A stretch of DNA of 64,000 nt from an uncultured Phocaeicola sp. (GCA_944321015.1 CALUJS010000002.1:1-64000); one strand, 5' to 3'; shown: positions 44,845 through 54,003, numbered from the stretch's first letter. A program made the numbers and translations. Notes: generated by a model from the letters alone, not told the origin.

Positions 44845-46425
44845 TTATTTGGTGTACATTTTCACACGGAACTGCTTCTTCATGTATGTGCCTCGCGCCT
44901 GGTGCATCAAGTCCTCGAAACTCATGTAGACAATTTTCTGGGGCGAATCTTCCTTCGGACGGAAAAGAATGCCCGTAGGCAGGTTGGTGCGGTTCAGTTC
45001 GATTTCGGCAATGCCGTTCTCACCCGATTGGCCCACCTGCTGGAAATTCATCTCCTCCTTCTTCAAGAGACGGCGGAAACGTTTGTCCGACGAGAAACTG
45101 TTAGACGACAGAGGCGTGAATCCCCGGTAAATCCACACCTCGACACCGGGAATTGGATTACCCTCGGAGAAGGTCTTCCACTCGACGAACGTGAATTTTA
45201 CTTGCAAGTCCATGCTCATTAGCAGGCCTTTCATCAATTCGATACGTTTCAGGTAATAGTCGTCCGGATTGAACCGGCGGAGCTGTTCAATGTACTCAAT
45301 GGCGTATGAGGCATACTCGGCCACTTCGGCCTGCGTGGCGTGCCCTTCCTTCTTCATCTTGGCAATTTGCTGGAAGCAACGGGCGGTGAGGTTGTCATAG
45401 TACGCACACGAGTCGCACAGCGAGATGGCGGCCCGGATGTTCGGCCGGAGGTCGGATACAACCGATTCACCCGTCTGTAGTGCTTTGTCATAGGCGGCGC
45501 GGGCCTGCTTGTACTTGCGCATTCCGAAGAGGCGGCTACCCTCGTCCATTAGGGCGCAGCACTGGCTGGTGAATACCTCCGTTTCCATCACGATGGGCAG
45601 GACAACGTAGCGGCGCAGGATGCGGGGTTTCAGGTCGCCTATGTAGATGGACAGCAAGTTGGTACCATCGCCGTAGATCGTCACATTGGAGAGGTTGGCT
45701 AGGTACATTTGGGTTTCCTCCAGTTTTCGGTCGACTCTTTCAATTTCATCCCATTCGGGCGCATTCTCGGCTAATTGGCCTGAATCCATGATCTTGTCCA
45801 ACTCGGCTTGACGTTTCTGCAATTTATCCAGTTGGTCTCGCACCTCGTCTAGCTTGGCCACGGGTATGACAACGCTCACTTTCAATAGGGAGGCGTCTTC
45901 TGGGCTTTCCTTCATGGTGATGCGTGCACCCAAGTCGGACGGGCATTTCACTTGCAGTGATTTCAGCGTGGATGTAAACTCTAGAGCGGCTTCGGTCTCG
46001 CTTTTATAGACATCGTTCACCATAGTCTGGTCGTCGTAGCGGATGGGGTTGGCCACTTCTTCCAGGCGGTAGGCCTGCAGATAGTCCGTAGCGTTCAGCG
46101 AGGCCAGTAACGGGGCGCGGTAGGGGTTGCCCATACGGCTTACCTCCAGCTTGGGCTGTTTGGTGTCGCGCACGTCGATGATGACGTAATAACGGTAGTT
46201 CCCGTCTGAGTCCTTTCCGCGGAGGTCTACGGTGGCAGGAAATGCCTTGTTGACTACGACGATGACCAGATCTTTGTGCTTCGATAATATGAGTACGCCT
46301 CGGTTGCCTCCCAAGTCCTCAAAACAGTCGTCTTCCGGCGAACGATTCAGTTCGTTGGTACCCAACTGCGCCCACGTAGGCAGGGCCAGCAGGCAGAGGA
46401 ATATCATCCAAAGTATTCGTTTCAT
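44845..46425 (-). CDS. Large exported protein of the tubulin-like operon
   Basis: A 526-residue protein with a signal peptide (MKRILWMIFLCLLALPTWAQ). The N-terminal third is strand-rich (GVLILSKHKDLVIVVVN, YYVIIDVRDTKQPKLEV). A charged coiled-coil-like helix follows at about 195-245 (LDEVRDQLDKLQKRQAELDK). Then comes a TPR-like segment (EGSRLFGMRKYKQARAAYDKAL) and a C-terminal beta region. It resembles a periplasmic scaffold; I know of no named family. It lies 25 bp after the NTF2-like gene. Confidence 0.8.
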   Translation of the reverse strand: MKRILWMIFLCLLALPTWAQLGTNELNRSPEDDCFEDLGGNRGVLILSKHKDLVIVVVNKAFPATVDLRGKDSDGNYRYYVIIDVRDTKQPKLEVSRMGNPYRAPLLASLNATDYLQAYRLEEVANPIRYDDQTMVNDVYKSETEAALEFTSTLKSLQVKCPSDLGARITMKESPEDASLLKVSVVIPVAKLDEVRDQLDKLQKRQAELDKIMDSGQLAENAPEWDEIERVDRKLEETQMYLANLSNVTIYGDGTNLLSIYIGDLKPRILRRYVVLPIVMETEVFTSQCCALMDEGSRLFGMRKYKQARAAYDKALQTGESVVSDLRPNIRAAISLCDSCAYYDNLTARCFQQIAKMKKEGHATQAEVAEYASYAIEYIEQLRRFNPDDYYLKRIELMKGLLMSMDLQVKFTFVEWKTFSEGNPIPGVEVWIYRGFTPLSSNSFSSDKRFRRLLKKEEMNFQQVGQSGENGIAEIELNRTNLPTGILFRPKEDSPQKIVYMSFEDLMHQARGTYMKKQFRVKMYTK

Positions 46426-46450
46426 GTCGGTAAGTATAAAGGTTTAGCAA

Positions 46451-47470
46451 TCAGAGGTCAAAGGCACCCAAGGTGGAAATGTCGTTGTCCGGCTGCTGGT
46501 GTACGTCGCCCACCCATTCGGGCTGCCAGGTGCGTACGTGTATGATTGGGTCGCCACCGTCATCTGGAAATTCCCACAGTAGGAAGAGGTAGCCCTCGTC
46601 GCTATATGTGCTTGACGACCATTCCTGGTGCAAGCGCACGCCGTACATGTTAGGGTCGACTTTTGAGCGGGTAATGCCAGCGCAGCCGCCCTCTTCTCCG
46701 TTGTCGCCGATTTCGCTGAACTTGACGTTAATCCACTTGTTGCGCAGAAAGGCTTTTTTCAGGTTGCGGATGTACTGCTCTTTGTTTTGCTTGGTGTATT
46801 CCACCTTTTGCGACACAAAGTTGTTGTCGGCACTGGGACGGACGGTGACAACCTTACCGGTGATGATGAGCGCGTCATCGCTGAAGTAGCGGTTAATCAC
46901 GTCGATGTCCTTCTGGTTGTAGGCCGTGCGGAAGCGTTCAATCTGCTGCATGATAATCATCTGCTTTTCCTTTTCCACCACGCTGCCACAGTGTTCTAGG
47001 CTTTCGGAAAGCTGGGCGTCTAGGGCGAGGCGAAAATCGGTCAATTTGCCTTGGGAGTCAAATTCGACTATGGCTTCCTGATAGGTCCCCATGCCGAAGT
47101 CCTCGCCTTCGGGTGTAATAATCAATGGAATGTGGCTCACCATCATTGAGCCGTCCTTGAATACCCAGCAGCGTTCCACTACTTCTTCGTCGTCGCAGTA
47201 GAACGGTGTGACGGCCCACAGGCGCAAGAGCGAGCGCAGTGAGAACTCGTCCATTGGTAGGCTGTTTGTCGTCAGAATTTCCTTGGCCTGCTGGGCGCGA
47301 TTGATTTCGGTCAGCACTTGGGCCAGATTGCGTTGGGCAGCCTCTAAGCCGATAGGGCAGTCCACGCCTTCGTCGACAGTGAGGGTGACCTCCACCGCTT
47401 TACAGTCGGTTGCTCCCCATATCCCTATCAGGGCCATGGCGAGCATTGCACGTATCAGTATTCTCTTCAT
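46451..47470 (-). CDS. Exported protein with NTF2/SnoaL-like domain
   Basis: A 339-residue protein with a signal peptide ending near DCKA. The region from about 175 to the end resembles an NTF2/SnoaL-like cone fold: RFRTAYNQKDIDVINRYFSDDALIITG, followed after an insertion by strands LHQEWSS, YLFLLWEF and HVRTWQPEW. The first half is helical. NTF2-like domains bind small ligands or act as protein-interaction modules; no catalytic residues are evident. It is the fifth main gene downstream from the GTPase end of the operon. Confidence 0.78.
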   Translation of the reverse strand: MKRILIRAMLAMALIGIWGATDCKAVEVTLTVDEGVDCPIGLEAAQRNLAQVLTEINRAQQAKEILTTNSLPMDEFSLRSLLRLWAVTPFYCDDEEVVERCWVFKDGSMMVSHIPLIITPEGEDFGMGTYQEAIVEFDSQGKLTDFRLALDAQLSESLEHCGSVVEKEKQMIIMQQIERFRTAYNQKDIDVINRYFSDDALIITGKVVTVRPSADNNFVSQKVEYTKQNKEQYIRNLKKAFLRNKWINVKFSEIGDNGEEGGCAGITRSKVDPNMYGVRLHQEWSSSTYSDEGYLFLLWEFPDDGGDPIIHVRTWQPEWVGDVHQQPDNDISTLGAFDL

Positions 47471-47499
47471 ATTTTTGTTGTGTTATTAATATCGTAATG

Positions 47500-48180
47500 T
47501 CATTCCACCTCTACGCCGATGGCGCCGCAACCACGGTAGTTGGCTACGCTGTCGGATTGGTTGGTCTTCACATTGAGGCGGTCGGGACCGGGTGTCAGTA
47601 TGGCGACGACTTTAGCTTCCTTGTTGTAGATAATCAGGTAGTACTTGTCGGGGTTGTCCAGCGAGGCGTAACGGTCGTATCCTTTAATTTTGCCTTCGCC
47701 CTCCATCTGTTTCACCTTCTCGGCCATGGCATAGTAGTCCGTAATCCCGGCCAACAGATTGATGGCTTCGGGTAAGACGGGTTGCAGCTTTTTTTCGACG
47801 GCCGGACGATTCTCATTCTCAATGACGACGGCGTTGTCGGTGGCGATAATATCTTTTTTTCGGACGTAGACGAAGTAGCGGAACATGTTGGTGCCGCGCG
47901 GCATGGACAGCGGAGTCCACAGTTCTTTGCGGTTGTTGACCACCAGATTGGCGCTGTCATTCATTTTCCTTTGGGTAGCTACCCACTTGTTTACCTCGTC
48001 GAATAAGCGCTCTTCGGCATAGATACGGGCATCTTCTTCAGTAGGAGCCGTAGACTCTGCGTAGATGTACTGCGAACTCTTCTTGATTTTATTTATCTGC
48101 TTCTTGATATCGTCGGTTGTCTGCCCCAGCGCGGTGGTCAGGGAGAGGAAGCAGAGGGTGATGGATAGTAGTATTCTCAT
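47500..48180 (-). CDS. Exported protein of unknown function, tubulin-like operon
   Basis: A 226-residue protein with a signal peptide (MRILLSITLCFLSLTTALGQ). The mature start is a basic helix (DDIKKQINKIKKSSQYIYAE), then an acidic helix (EEDARIYAEERLFDEVNKWV). This order, a Tyr/Glu-rich strand followed by a helix annotated in other proteins as LPP20- or DUF-like, is suggestive only. The C-terminal half is beta-rich and ends ANYRGCGAIGVEVE. It lies 11 bp after the preceding gene and was surely co-transcribed. Confidence 0.75.
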   Translation of the reverse strand: MRILLSITLCFLSLTTALGQTTDDIKKQINKIKKSSQYIYAESTAPTEEDARIYAEERLFDEVNKWVATQRKMNDSANLVVNNRKELWTPLSMPRGTNMFRYFVYVRKKDIIATDNAVVIENENRPAVEKKLQPVLPEAINLLAGITDYYAMAEKVKQMEGEGKIKGYDRYASLDNPDKYYLIIYNKEAKVVAILTPGPDRLNVKTNQSDSVANYRGCGAIGVEVE

Positions 48181-48191
48181 TGCACTATTAA

Positions 48192-49304
48192 CTATGGGTT
48201 ATTCATGAAAAAGTTTTCGGTGACGTTCTGCAAGGGGGTGAAAGCGTAGAGTGTTCCCGCCATGATGCTGTTGCCCTGCAGCACGCTGTATGGCACAATT
48301 AAGCTGAGCGTGTGGCAGTAGGCCAGTTTGGTATTCACGGCAAAGAGTGTAGCGGACACGCCGGTGTCAGTGCGCTCTTTGATGCCCAGGTAGAGACGGC
48401 AGCCTGTGGTGTTGCAATAATGGACGAACTGCTGGAGGGTGACGGACAGAGGTTTGCGAATGCCTCCATACTTGTCGAGTGTCAGGCGCAGGGAGACCAT
48501 ATGTCGGGCGCACCCCGTCAGTAGCAGGTTGTTGAGGGCTTGGTTGGGATGTGTGGGGTCTGTCAGGATGCGGTAACCGCCGGGACACGTATCGTCGGGG
48601 CATAAGTAAAGTCGTGCACATATCAGGTCACAGAGGAACGTCCCGCCGTCGGCCACGGCCACGTTGTCCGCTGTCGAGACGGGGCAACTGCGCCAGGCTT
48701 CGGGCACAGTGTCGACCGGTAGGGCAGAGGCGGTGCGCTGGAGGTCGCGTTCGAGCATCTCTTCCAACTCGATCAGGTTGGCGCCCAGAAGAGTCTGACA
48801 GTCGGCGGAGATGCGGAGGGAGACCTGTCCGCTGCCTTTGCCCCACTCCATTAGGTAGGTCCTGCGTTCCTGCTCGTTGAGACTGAAGGGTGTCTCGGGC
48901 GTCAAAGTCTTGAGCATGGTGGCGTTGCCTTTCAGGAAGATAATGTCTTTCCGACTGGTGGCTTCGGCTTTGTCTTCGGGTTTCAAAACGTCCTCTTCGA
49001 GGGCGTAGCGTTCGATGAAGTCGAGCACAGGTCGGACATCGTGGGCTGCCGCCCAAGCGCTGTCGAAGAGCTTGTAGCCGATGTGTGACACGTCGCCATA
49101 GGCATTGGTGCGCACGCGCAGGCTGCGGCCGCGATAACTCCACGTCGCGTCATAATCTGCATCTGGTTCCAGCTTGTCCGGTAGGTTCAGCCCGATGCTG
49201 TGGGCCAAGCGCTCCAGATTAGGCACTTGGTAAGTGGGGGTAGCATTCACCGCCAAGGTGAACACTACCCATAACCATACCATATGGCAACGCAGGGACG
49301 TCAT
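48192..49304 (-). CDS. Exported protein of unknown function, tubulin-like operon
   Basis: A 370-residue protein with a hydrophobic leader (CHMVWLWVVFTLAVNA) that is probably a signal peptide. It has eight or more cysteines in the mature part (for example CDLICARLYLCPDDTCPGG), suggesting disulphides in the periplasm. Early sequence WSYRGRSLRVRTNAYGDVSHIGYKLF is strand-like. No recognised domain. Its start overlaps the upstream MORN-protein gene by 4 bp (ATGA), so the two are translationally coupled. Confidence 0.75.
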   Translation of the reverse strand: MTSLRCHMVWLWVVFTLAVNATPTYQVPNLERLAHSIGLNLPDKLEPDADYDATWSYRGRSLRVRTNAYGDVSHIGYKLFDSAWAAAHDVRPVLDFIERYALEEDVLKPEDKAEATSRKDIIFLKGNATMLKTLTPETPFSLNEQERRTYLMEWGKGSGQVSLRISADCQTLLGANLIELEEMLERDLQRTASALPVDTVPEAWRSCPVSTADNVAVADGGTFLCDLICARLYLCPDDTCPGGYRILTDPTHPNQALNNLLLTGCARHMVSLRLTLDKYGGIRKPLSVTLQQFVHYCNTTGCRLYLGIKERTDTGVSATLFAVNTKLAYCHTLSLIVPYSVLQGNSIMAGTLYAFTPLQNVTENFFMNNP

Positions 49305-49915
49305 GGCTTCACGACAGTCTGGTTCCCATCGTGTTTCCAGTAGCCCAGGCCGCTGATGCGCCCGTCGCGGAACTCACCTTCGAAAGTGTCGCCGGGCTGT
49401 GCCACGAAATCTTTCGAGGAGACGATTTTGTGTTCCTGTTTGTAGGTGATGGTGCCGTAGCCATGAGGCTTGCCGTTCTTCAGTTCGCCGGTGTAAGAGC
49501 CGTAGCCTAGGTCGACGGTACCGCGTTTGGAGTCTGCCTGGGAAGCTTTAGGTTTGGGCGCGGGGACTTCGGGTTCCGGGTTTTCGGGAGCGACGACTGC
49601 AGTGTTGACGGGTGCTGGAGAAGCAACCGTTTTCGGTTCTTCCACAACAGGCTTGGGCTCTTCGCCCGCATTCAAGTAGGAGTAGACGCCATAGCCTCCA
49701 CCGCCTAATATGACAGCAGCCGCGACAATCAAAGCAATCTTCTTCCCATTACCGTTGCCTTCGTCGTTGTTGTTCTTGTTTTTATGTTTGCCCGCAGCTT
49801 CACGCAAGGGCTGGTGGCAGTAAGGGCATTCGAACTCCCCGCCTGCTTCAATCTCAAAAACTTCTTTGTAGTGGTCGCAATCGATGTTTGCGCATGCACC
49901 TGTTTTCTTTGCCAT
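49301..49915 (-). CDS. Zinc-ribbon / transmembrane / MORN-repeat protein
   Basis: A 204-residue bitopic membrane protein. Cytoplasmic N-terminus: a zinc ribbon with Cys8, Cys13, Cys30 and Cys33 (CANIDC, CPYC). One transmembrane helix is at about 59-81 (ALIVAAAVILGGGGYGVYSYL), then a Pro/Glu/Ala-rich linker (about 85-130) and at least two MORN-type repeats (YGSYTGELKNGKPHGYGTI and FEGEFRDGRISGLGYWK). MORN repeats in other systems bind lipid or protein at membranes. This layout could tie the cytoplasmic GTPase to exported partners; that is inference. Confidence 0.88.
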   Translation of the reverse strand: MAKKTGACANIDCDHYKEVFEIEAGGEFECPYCHQPLREAAGKHKNKNNNDEGNGNGKKIALIVAAAVILGGGGYGVYSYLNAGEEPKPVVEEPKTVASPAPVNTAVVAPENPEPEVPAPKPKASQADSKRGTVDLGYGSYTGELKNGKPHGYGTITYKQEHKIVSSKDFVAQPGDTFEGEFRDGRISGLGYWKHDGNQTVVKP

Positions 49916-49934
49916 ATTCGAAATGTTTATTTAG

Positions 49935-50099
49935 TTATGATTCTGATTCCTTTTCTTGTTGCAATCCTTCTTTTAGTGAAAGTGGCTTGCGTACTCCGAA
50001 CAGTAAGGGCACCTCGTCTTCTTTCAGTTCGGATGAAGCGTGGCCACCATGCGGACGCAGCAAAATCCCGACGCACGGCAGCCCGGAAGACGTGTGCAT
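49935..50099 (-). CDS. Probable small ORF coupled to the tubulin-like gene (TGATG)
   Basis: A 54-codon frame whose ATG shares its A with the TGA stop of the tubulin-like gene (TGATG), the classic coupling overlap. It reads MHTSSGLPCVGILLRPHGG, then ELKEDEVPLLFGVRKPLSL and a charged end (KEGLQQEKESES). It fills most of an otherwise unexplained 183-bp gap in a tightly packed operon. No family is recognised. A chance frame of this length is possible. Confidence 0.5.
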   Translation of the reverse strand: MHTSSGLPCVGILLRPHGGHASSELKEDEVPLLFGVRKPLSLKEGLQQEKESES

Positions 50100-53000
50100 C
50101 AGGAGATGCGCATATCGTCGTCGCAGAGCTTCTCGGCCGCCTTGTTGAAGGCCACGAAGACCGGGTTGTTCTCGTTACCGTTGACCAGCGGGAGCAGGAC
50201 GTTGTCGAGAGTTTCGCCCAGTTTCAGCATCAGTTGCTTGCGCTTCTCAATGTGCTTGTAGTTGGTGTCCATTTCCTCGATGACGGTTTTCTTCAGTGCG
50301 GCGGCATCCATGGCGCGGGTCATCTTGCTCAGTTCCTTGAGGGTGGAAACGATGTCTTCTCCGACAGGAATCCAGCGGCTGACGCGGCCCATGCGGTTCT
50401 TCTCGCCGGCAAAGCACATGGTCTTCTCGCCAGTTTCGGGGTCTTCGCGGGGTACGATGATACCGTCCAAGGTGTAGGCCATGAGGACAATCGGCATGAG
50501 GTCTTTCTCGGACTCTTCCTTGTTGCGGTTGAACAACCCCGGCAGTGGCTTGGCGAAACTTTCGGTGTGCACCACCATGCGGTTGACCTCGTTGCGGGTC
50601 AGGATGTCGTACTTCTCTTTCAGCACGCGCACGTTGTCGACGTAGCGCAGGGGGAATCCGCTGTGTGCGGTGATGACAACTATCTGATTACTCTTGAAGT
50701 TGACCGACACGTCGTTGTTCTTGTTGAACGGAATGGTTCCCGATTCGCCGAAGTCCTTGATGAAATCGTTGCGGAAGGTGTCGTCTTCTTCGTAGAGCGG
50801 CAGCGAAATTTGGATGATTTTCTGGTGGTTGGCAGCTGTTTCGGGGCTACCCTTTCCTTCTTCCGAACCGTTGAAGGTCAGGAAACTTTGGGCGGCGTTG
50901 TAGATTTCCTTGACGAAACGTTTGCGCTTTTCGGGCGTGCTGCAGTCGGAGTTGCGCAATTTGTCGAGGATGTTGACATTGACGAGGCGCATATTCGCGT
51001 TCTTCTTGGAGTATTCGTTCAGTTCGGCGCGCGACTGCTCTATGCAGACCTTCAGTGTCACTTCTTGCAGGGTGCTGAGGTTCATCTTTTTGGCCAAGGT
51101 GCTGAAAGAGGCGTTGGCGGCACCCACGGCTTTCACGATGTCGGCGCGCAGGCTGGCGGCGTGCTGTCGCTGGTTTTCTTGATTCTTGAGGAATCCTAGC
51201 ACTGTTTCGCGCACTTGACGCGGGTCGTATTCCTTGACGACTTCGCCCCGCATGTCGTTCTCATCGGCATCGCTCAACTTGCACTTGTCTTCCGCTTGTT
51301 TCTTCATGATATCAGCAAACTCCTCGTATACCCGCATCAGCGGTTCCACGCTGTTGGCGTTGAGGAGCGTCAACATGTTCACCACCTCGAACAGTAGTTT
51401 GACGGCATAGCTGTAGGCAGTGATGGTGGTCATCAGCGTCAGTTGCTCGCGTTTGGCGTCGGCAAAGCGGCCAAACGTCTTGGTAGAGGCGTTGGTGACA
51501 GCATCGCGCAGCCAACCGATGTTGTTCCAGTCGCGGCGGATGTCCTCCAACTGGGCGTTCAGGTCTTCGTTGAGATAGGCCGTGCGCTTGTTGATCTTCT
51601 GTTTGTATTGGTCGATGCGCTCCTCGCACTTGGCCGATAGAACCTTGATGTATTTGTGCACTTCGATGATTGACAGTTCGCCCACTTTCCATTTGGCAAA
51701 CAGGTTGTTCTCGATGCGGCGGCAAATCTCTTCGGCAAACCCTCCGATTTGCGACTCGTAGTTGGCATAGAATTTTTTCACGCCGCATCCCCGGTACATG
51801 CTGTCGAAGAAGTTCGTGCACAGTTGGTTGAACTCTTCGTACCATTCTTTCTTGGGGCATTCGGCCTGTACGTCCTGTTTGTAGCGGTCGACATACATTT
51901 CCCAACCTTGCACGATGGGCTTCCAGTTGGCGACGTGCTTCTCGATGGAAGGCAGTGGTTTGCTCAGGGTCAGGTATTCTTCACTTAGCAAGTTGCTCTC
52001 CAATTCGGCGCTTTTCTCCACCAATTCCACATAGTCCTTGCCGACCATGTCTTCCGCACACTCAATGTATCCTCGGGCATCGTCCCACAGTCCGTATAGC
52101 ATTTGCATGGATGCCTGACGGGCTAAGTGATAGGCTCCGTACTCGACGACTTCTGTCTCGGGATATTCAATACGCTTCACGCCAAAGGTCATGAATTTGC
52201 GGCTGTGGACAGCCTCGCCCGCTTCGTTGGCTTCGGGCAGGAGGCCGTTGTTTTCATTCGTCTCCAGACGCGCCATCTTTCCGCCGTTCATTGCCGAAAC
52301 AACAATCTTCTGGAACAGGAAGTCGCCCACGATGTTCGGCAGGACGTCGAACAGATTAACTTCTTTGCCAGCCTCATTGACGTTCGTATAGAGGTAGGCC
52401 ATGTCGAAGGCGTCCTGTCCTTTCAACAAGCGGCGCACGTTGCCATACTCGTCAGTGTTGCCCTTTACGTCGGTGGGGAAATAACGTCCCACAGACATGG
52501 CGTTCAGCTCCAACAGGGCGGCATAGCCGTTAGGCTGGTAGAAGCGGTTGCTGTCTTCGCCGCCGGTGATTTGGATAATCTTCTCGGGAACGTAGAGGTA
52601 AAGCTGGATTTTGAACTTGCTGCGGTCGTCGCCCGTGCGCTGGAACTCGTTGCGGATTTGCGTCACGGCGTCTATGATGGACCCGGAACCCGTGCCGCCA
52701 CCCAGTCCGGCACAAATGTGGAAAGTCACGTCGTCCACGTTCTCCTGTTCCTTCAACGCCCTTACGCGGGCATGTACCTGCCCGATGAACGTGTTCTGCG
52801 GCAAGCCGCACATGTTGTTGGCGATTAGCATGCGGCCGAATCTTCTGCGCTGTCCGCCGATGCCTTCGTTGATGATGGCGCCGATGCCTTCCTTCAGCAA
52901 AGCCTCGTCGCGACGGTTGATGAAAGCGTTAATACCGGGATATTGGTCGAGATTGTCCAGCACGCCGGCACCAATGCCGTTGATGGATAAGCGCTGGGCG

Positions 53001-53203
53001 GGCGACAACTGCACCGATGTGCCCAGCACCTGCCAACGTTCTTCGTTGTTCAGGTCGGTCAGACTCGAATCGACGTACAGGTACTCGATGTGAGCATCGC
53101 CTTCCGGGGTGTTCGAGCGAAATTCTTCGTAAATACGTTTACGCAAAGCGCACAAGACAGAACCGCCCGTGCCTCCTAATCCGATAACTAAATGGTTTGC
53201 CAT
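50099..53203 (-). CDS. Tubulin/FtsZ-superfamily GTPase (Tubulin_2 / FtsZl1-like)
   Basis: A 1034-residue cytoplasmic protein. The N-terminal 300 residues are a tubulin/FtsZ-type GTPase domain: first glycine loop HLVIGLGGTGGSV (4-16), then YVDSS, and the diagnostic phosphate loop GGGTGSG (168-174) in CAGLGGGTGSGSIIDAV. A segment EVNLFDVLPNIVGDF is the best candidate for the catalytic T7 region but is not certain. About 330-820 is mostly long charged helices; the end is mixed. FtsZ is about 350-400 residues, so this belongs to the large bacterial branch, Tubulin_2 or FtsZl1, which has been predicted to act in membrane remodelling. It is second in the operon, after a membrane protein. Confidence 0.9.
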   Translation of the reverse strand: MANHLVIGLGGTGGSVLCALRKRIYEEFRSNTPEGDAHIEYLYVDSSLTDLNNEERWQVLGTSVQLSPAQRLSINGIGAGVLDNLDQYPGINAFINRRDEALLKEGIGAIINEGIGGQRRRFGRMLIANNMCGLPQNTFIGQVHARVRALKEQENVDDVTFHICAGLGGGTGSGSIIDAVTQIRNEFQRTGDDRSKFKIQLYLYVPEKIIQITGGEDSNRFYQPNGYAALLELNAMSVGRYFPTDVKGNTDEYGNVRRLLKGQDAFDMAYLYTNVNEAGKEVNLFDVLPNIVGDFLFQKIVVSAMNGGKMARLETNENNGLLPEANEAGEAVHSRKFMTFGVKRIEYPETEVVEYGAYHLARQASMQMLYGLWDDARGYIECAEDMVGKDYVELVEKSAELESNLLSEEYLTLSKPLPSIEKHVANWKPIVQGWEMYVDRYKQDVQAECPKKEWYEEFNQLCTNFFDSMYRGCGVKKFYANYESQIGGFAEEICRRIENNLFAKWKVGELSIIEVHKYIKVLSAKCEERIDQYKQKINKRTAYLNEDLNAQLEDIRRDWNNIGWLRDAVTNASTKTFGRFADAKREQLTLMTTITAYSYAVKLLFEVVNMLTLLNANSVEPLMRVYEEFADIMKKQAEDKCKLSDADENDMRGEVVKEYDPRQVRETVLGFLKNQENQRQHAASLRADIVKAVGAANASFSTLAKKMNLSTLQEVTLKVCIEQSRAELNEYSKKNANMRLVNVNILDKLRNSDCSTPEKRKRFVKEIYNAAQSFLTFNGSEEGKGSPETAANHQKIIQISLPLYEEDDTFRNDFIKDFGESGTIPFNKNNDVSVNFKSNQIVVITAHSGFPLRYVDNVRVLKEKYDILTRNEVNRMVVHTESFAKPLPGLFNRNKEESEKDLMPIVLMAYTLDGIIVPREDPETGEKTMCFAGEKNRMGRVSRWIPVGEDIVSTLKELSKMTRAMDAAALKKTVIEEMDTNYKHIEKRKQLMLKLGETLDNVLLPLVNGNENNPVFVAFNKAAEKLCDDDMRIS

Positions 53204-53242
53204 ATCTTATACATTATTATAATATTACATTTACAAATAAAA

Positions 53243-53851
53243 TCAAAAATCATCGTAGCGTTTGGGACGCGCCTTGTGACGACGGCTGCTGCCAGTACGT
53301 CCGGTGCGCGATGAACTTGTCCGTCGACTGCCGCGCCCGGTTTGCTCCATCGTCTTGATGACCACGAAAGATGCCATGACGACAAACAATGCACTCCAAC
53401 CCACACGCCGCCAGATGAAACGCGTCATGTAAGTACGTAACTCGTCGGCCATGGCCGAAGCGATGTTCAACGGCGTATGGCCTGTAAAGTCGGTCCCGCC
53501 GATAAAGTATCCGACCAGCGGCCATTCGTCTTGTATCAGTTTTAAAATGCCTTGACTGTCATCTTCGTCAAACTCCACATATTCGGGCACGTCACGCACC
53601 CAGCCATTGATGGCTGTTTCGACATCGGTGCTATATGACCGTATGGTGACGGCTCCGCAAAGCAAGATGGCTTGGAACGACAGAAACAGGAACAGGACGG
53701 CCCCCGTCACGTAGCTGACGATTGTGAACGTGCGCTGCGAGAACCATGAATGGATAATGAAAAACATCAGGGCAACACCGATGGCCGTCAGCAATATTCC
53801 CAGAAAGAGATTGCCGATGGAATAAGAGATGATATTGAACAAAGCTCCCAT
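53243..53851 (-). CDS. Three-helix membrane protein with basic C-terminal tail
   Basis: A 202-residue inner-membrane protein, first gene of the operon. Likely TM helices are at 12-37 (LGILLTAIGVALMFFII), 42-70 (VTGAVLFLFLSFQAILL) and 150-168 (GWSALFVVMASFVVIKTM). The loop between the second and third (about 80 residues, acidic) should be on one face. The last 35 residues are very basic and Ser/Arg-rich (GRGSRRTSSSRTGRTGSSRR) and probably cytoplasmic, suited to binding acidic protein surfaces or lipid heads. I infer a membrane anchor for the GTPase encoded 39 bp downstream. Confidence 0.82.
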   Translation of the reverse strand: MGALFNIISYSIGNLFLGILLTAIGVALMFFIIHSWFSQRTFTIVSYVTGAVLFLFLSFQAILLCGAVTIRSYSTDVETAINGWVRDVPEYVEFDEDDSQGILKLIQDEWPLVGYFIGGTDFTGHTPLNIASAMADELRTYMTRFIWRRVGWSALFVVMASFVVIKTMEQTGRGSRRTSSSRTGRTGSSRRHKARPKRYDDF

Positions 53852-53907
53852 AAGATGGCAGTGTTTAAAATGACACTTACTAAATCGTTAACTTAACTCT
53901 AACGCCA

Positions 53908-53915
53908 CAAAGGTA
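53908..53915 (-). promoter_or_regulatory. -7 box of the tubulin-like operon
   Basis: Minus-strand TACCTTTG, 56 bp upstream of the first gene. The nearest TTTG (53931-53934) is only 15 nt away, so the -33 element is unclear. The rest of 53852-54003 is AT-rich with no gene seen. Confidence 0.5.
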
Positions 53916-54003
53916 GCATTTTCCGGAAAACAAAATAAAAAAATCTAAAAAGAAAAATGTATTTCCTCAACATTTGCAAGGAAGCGCATTTTGTTGACAA
54001 TCT

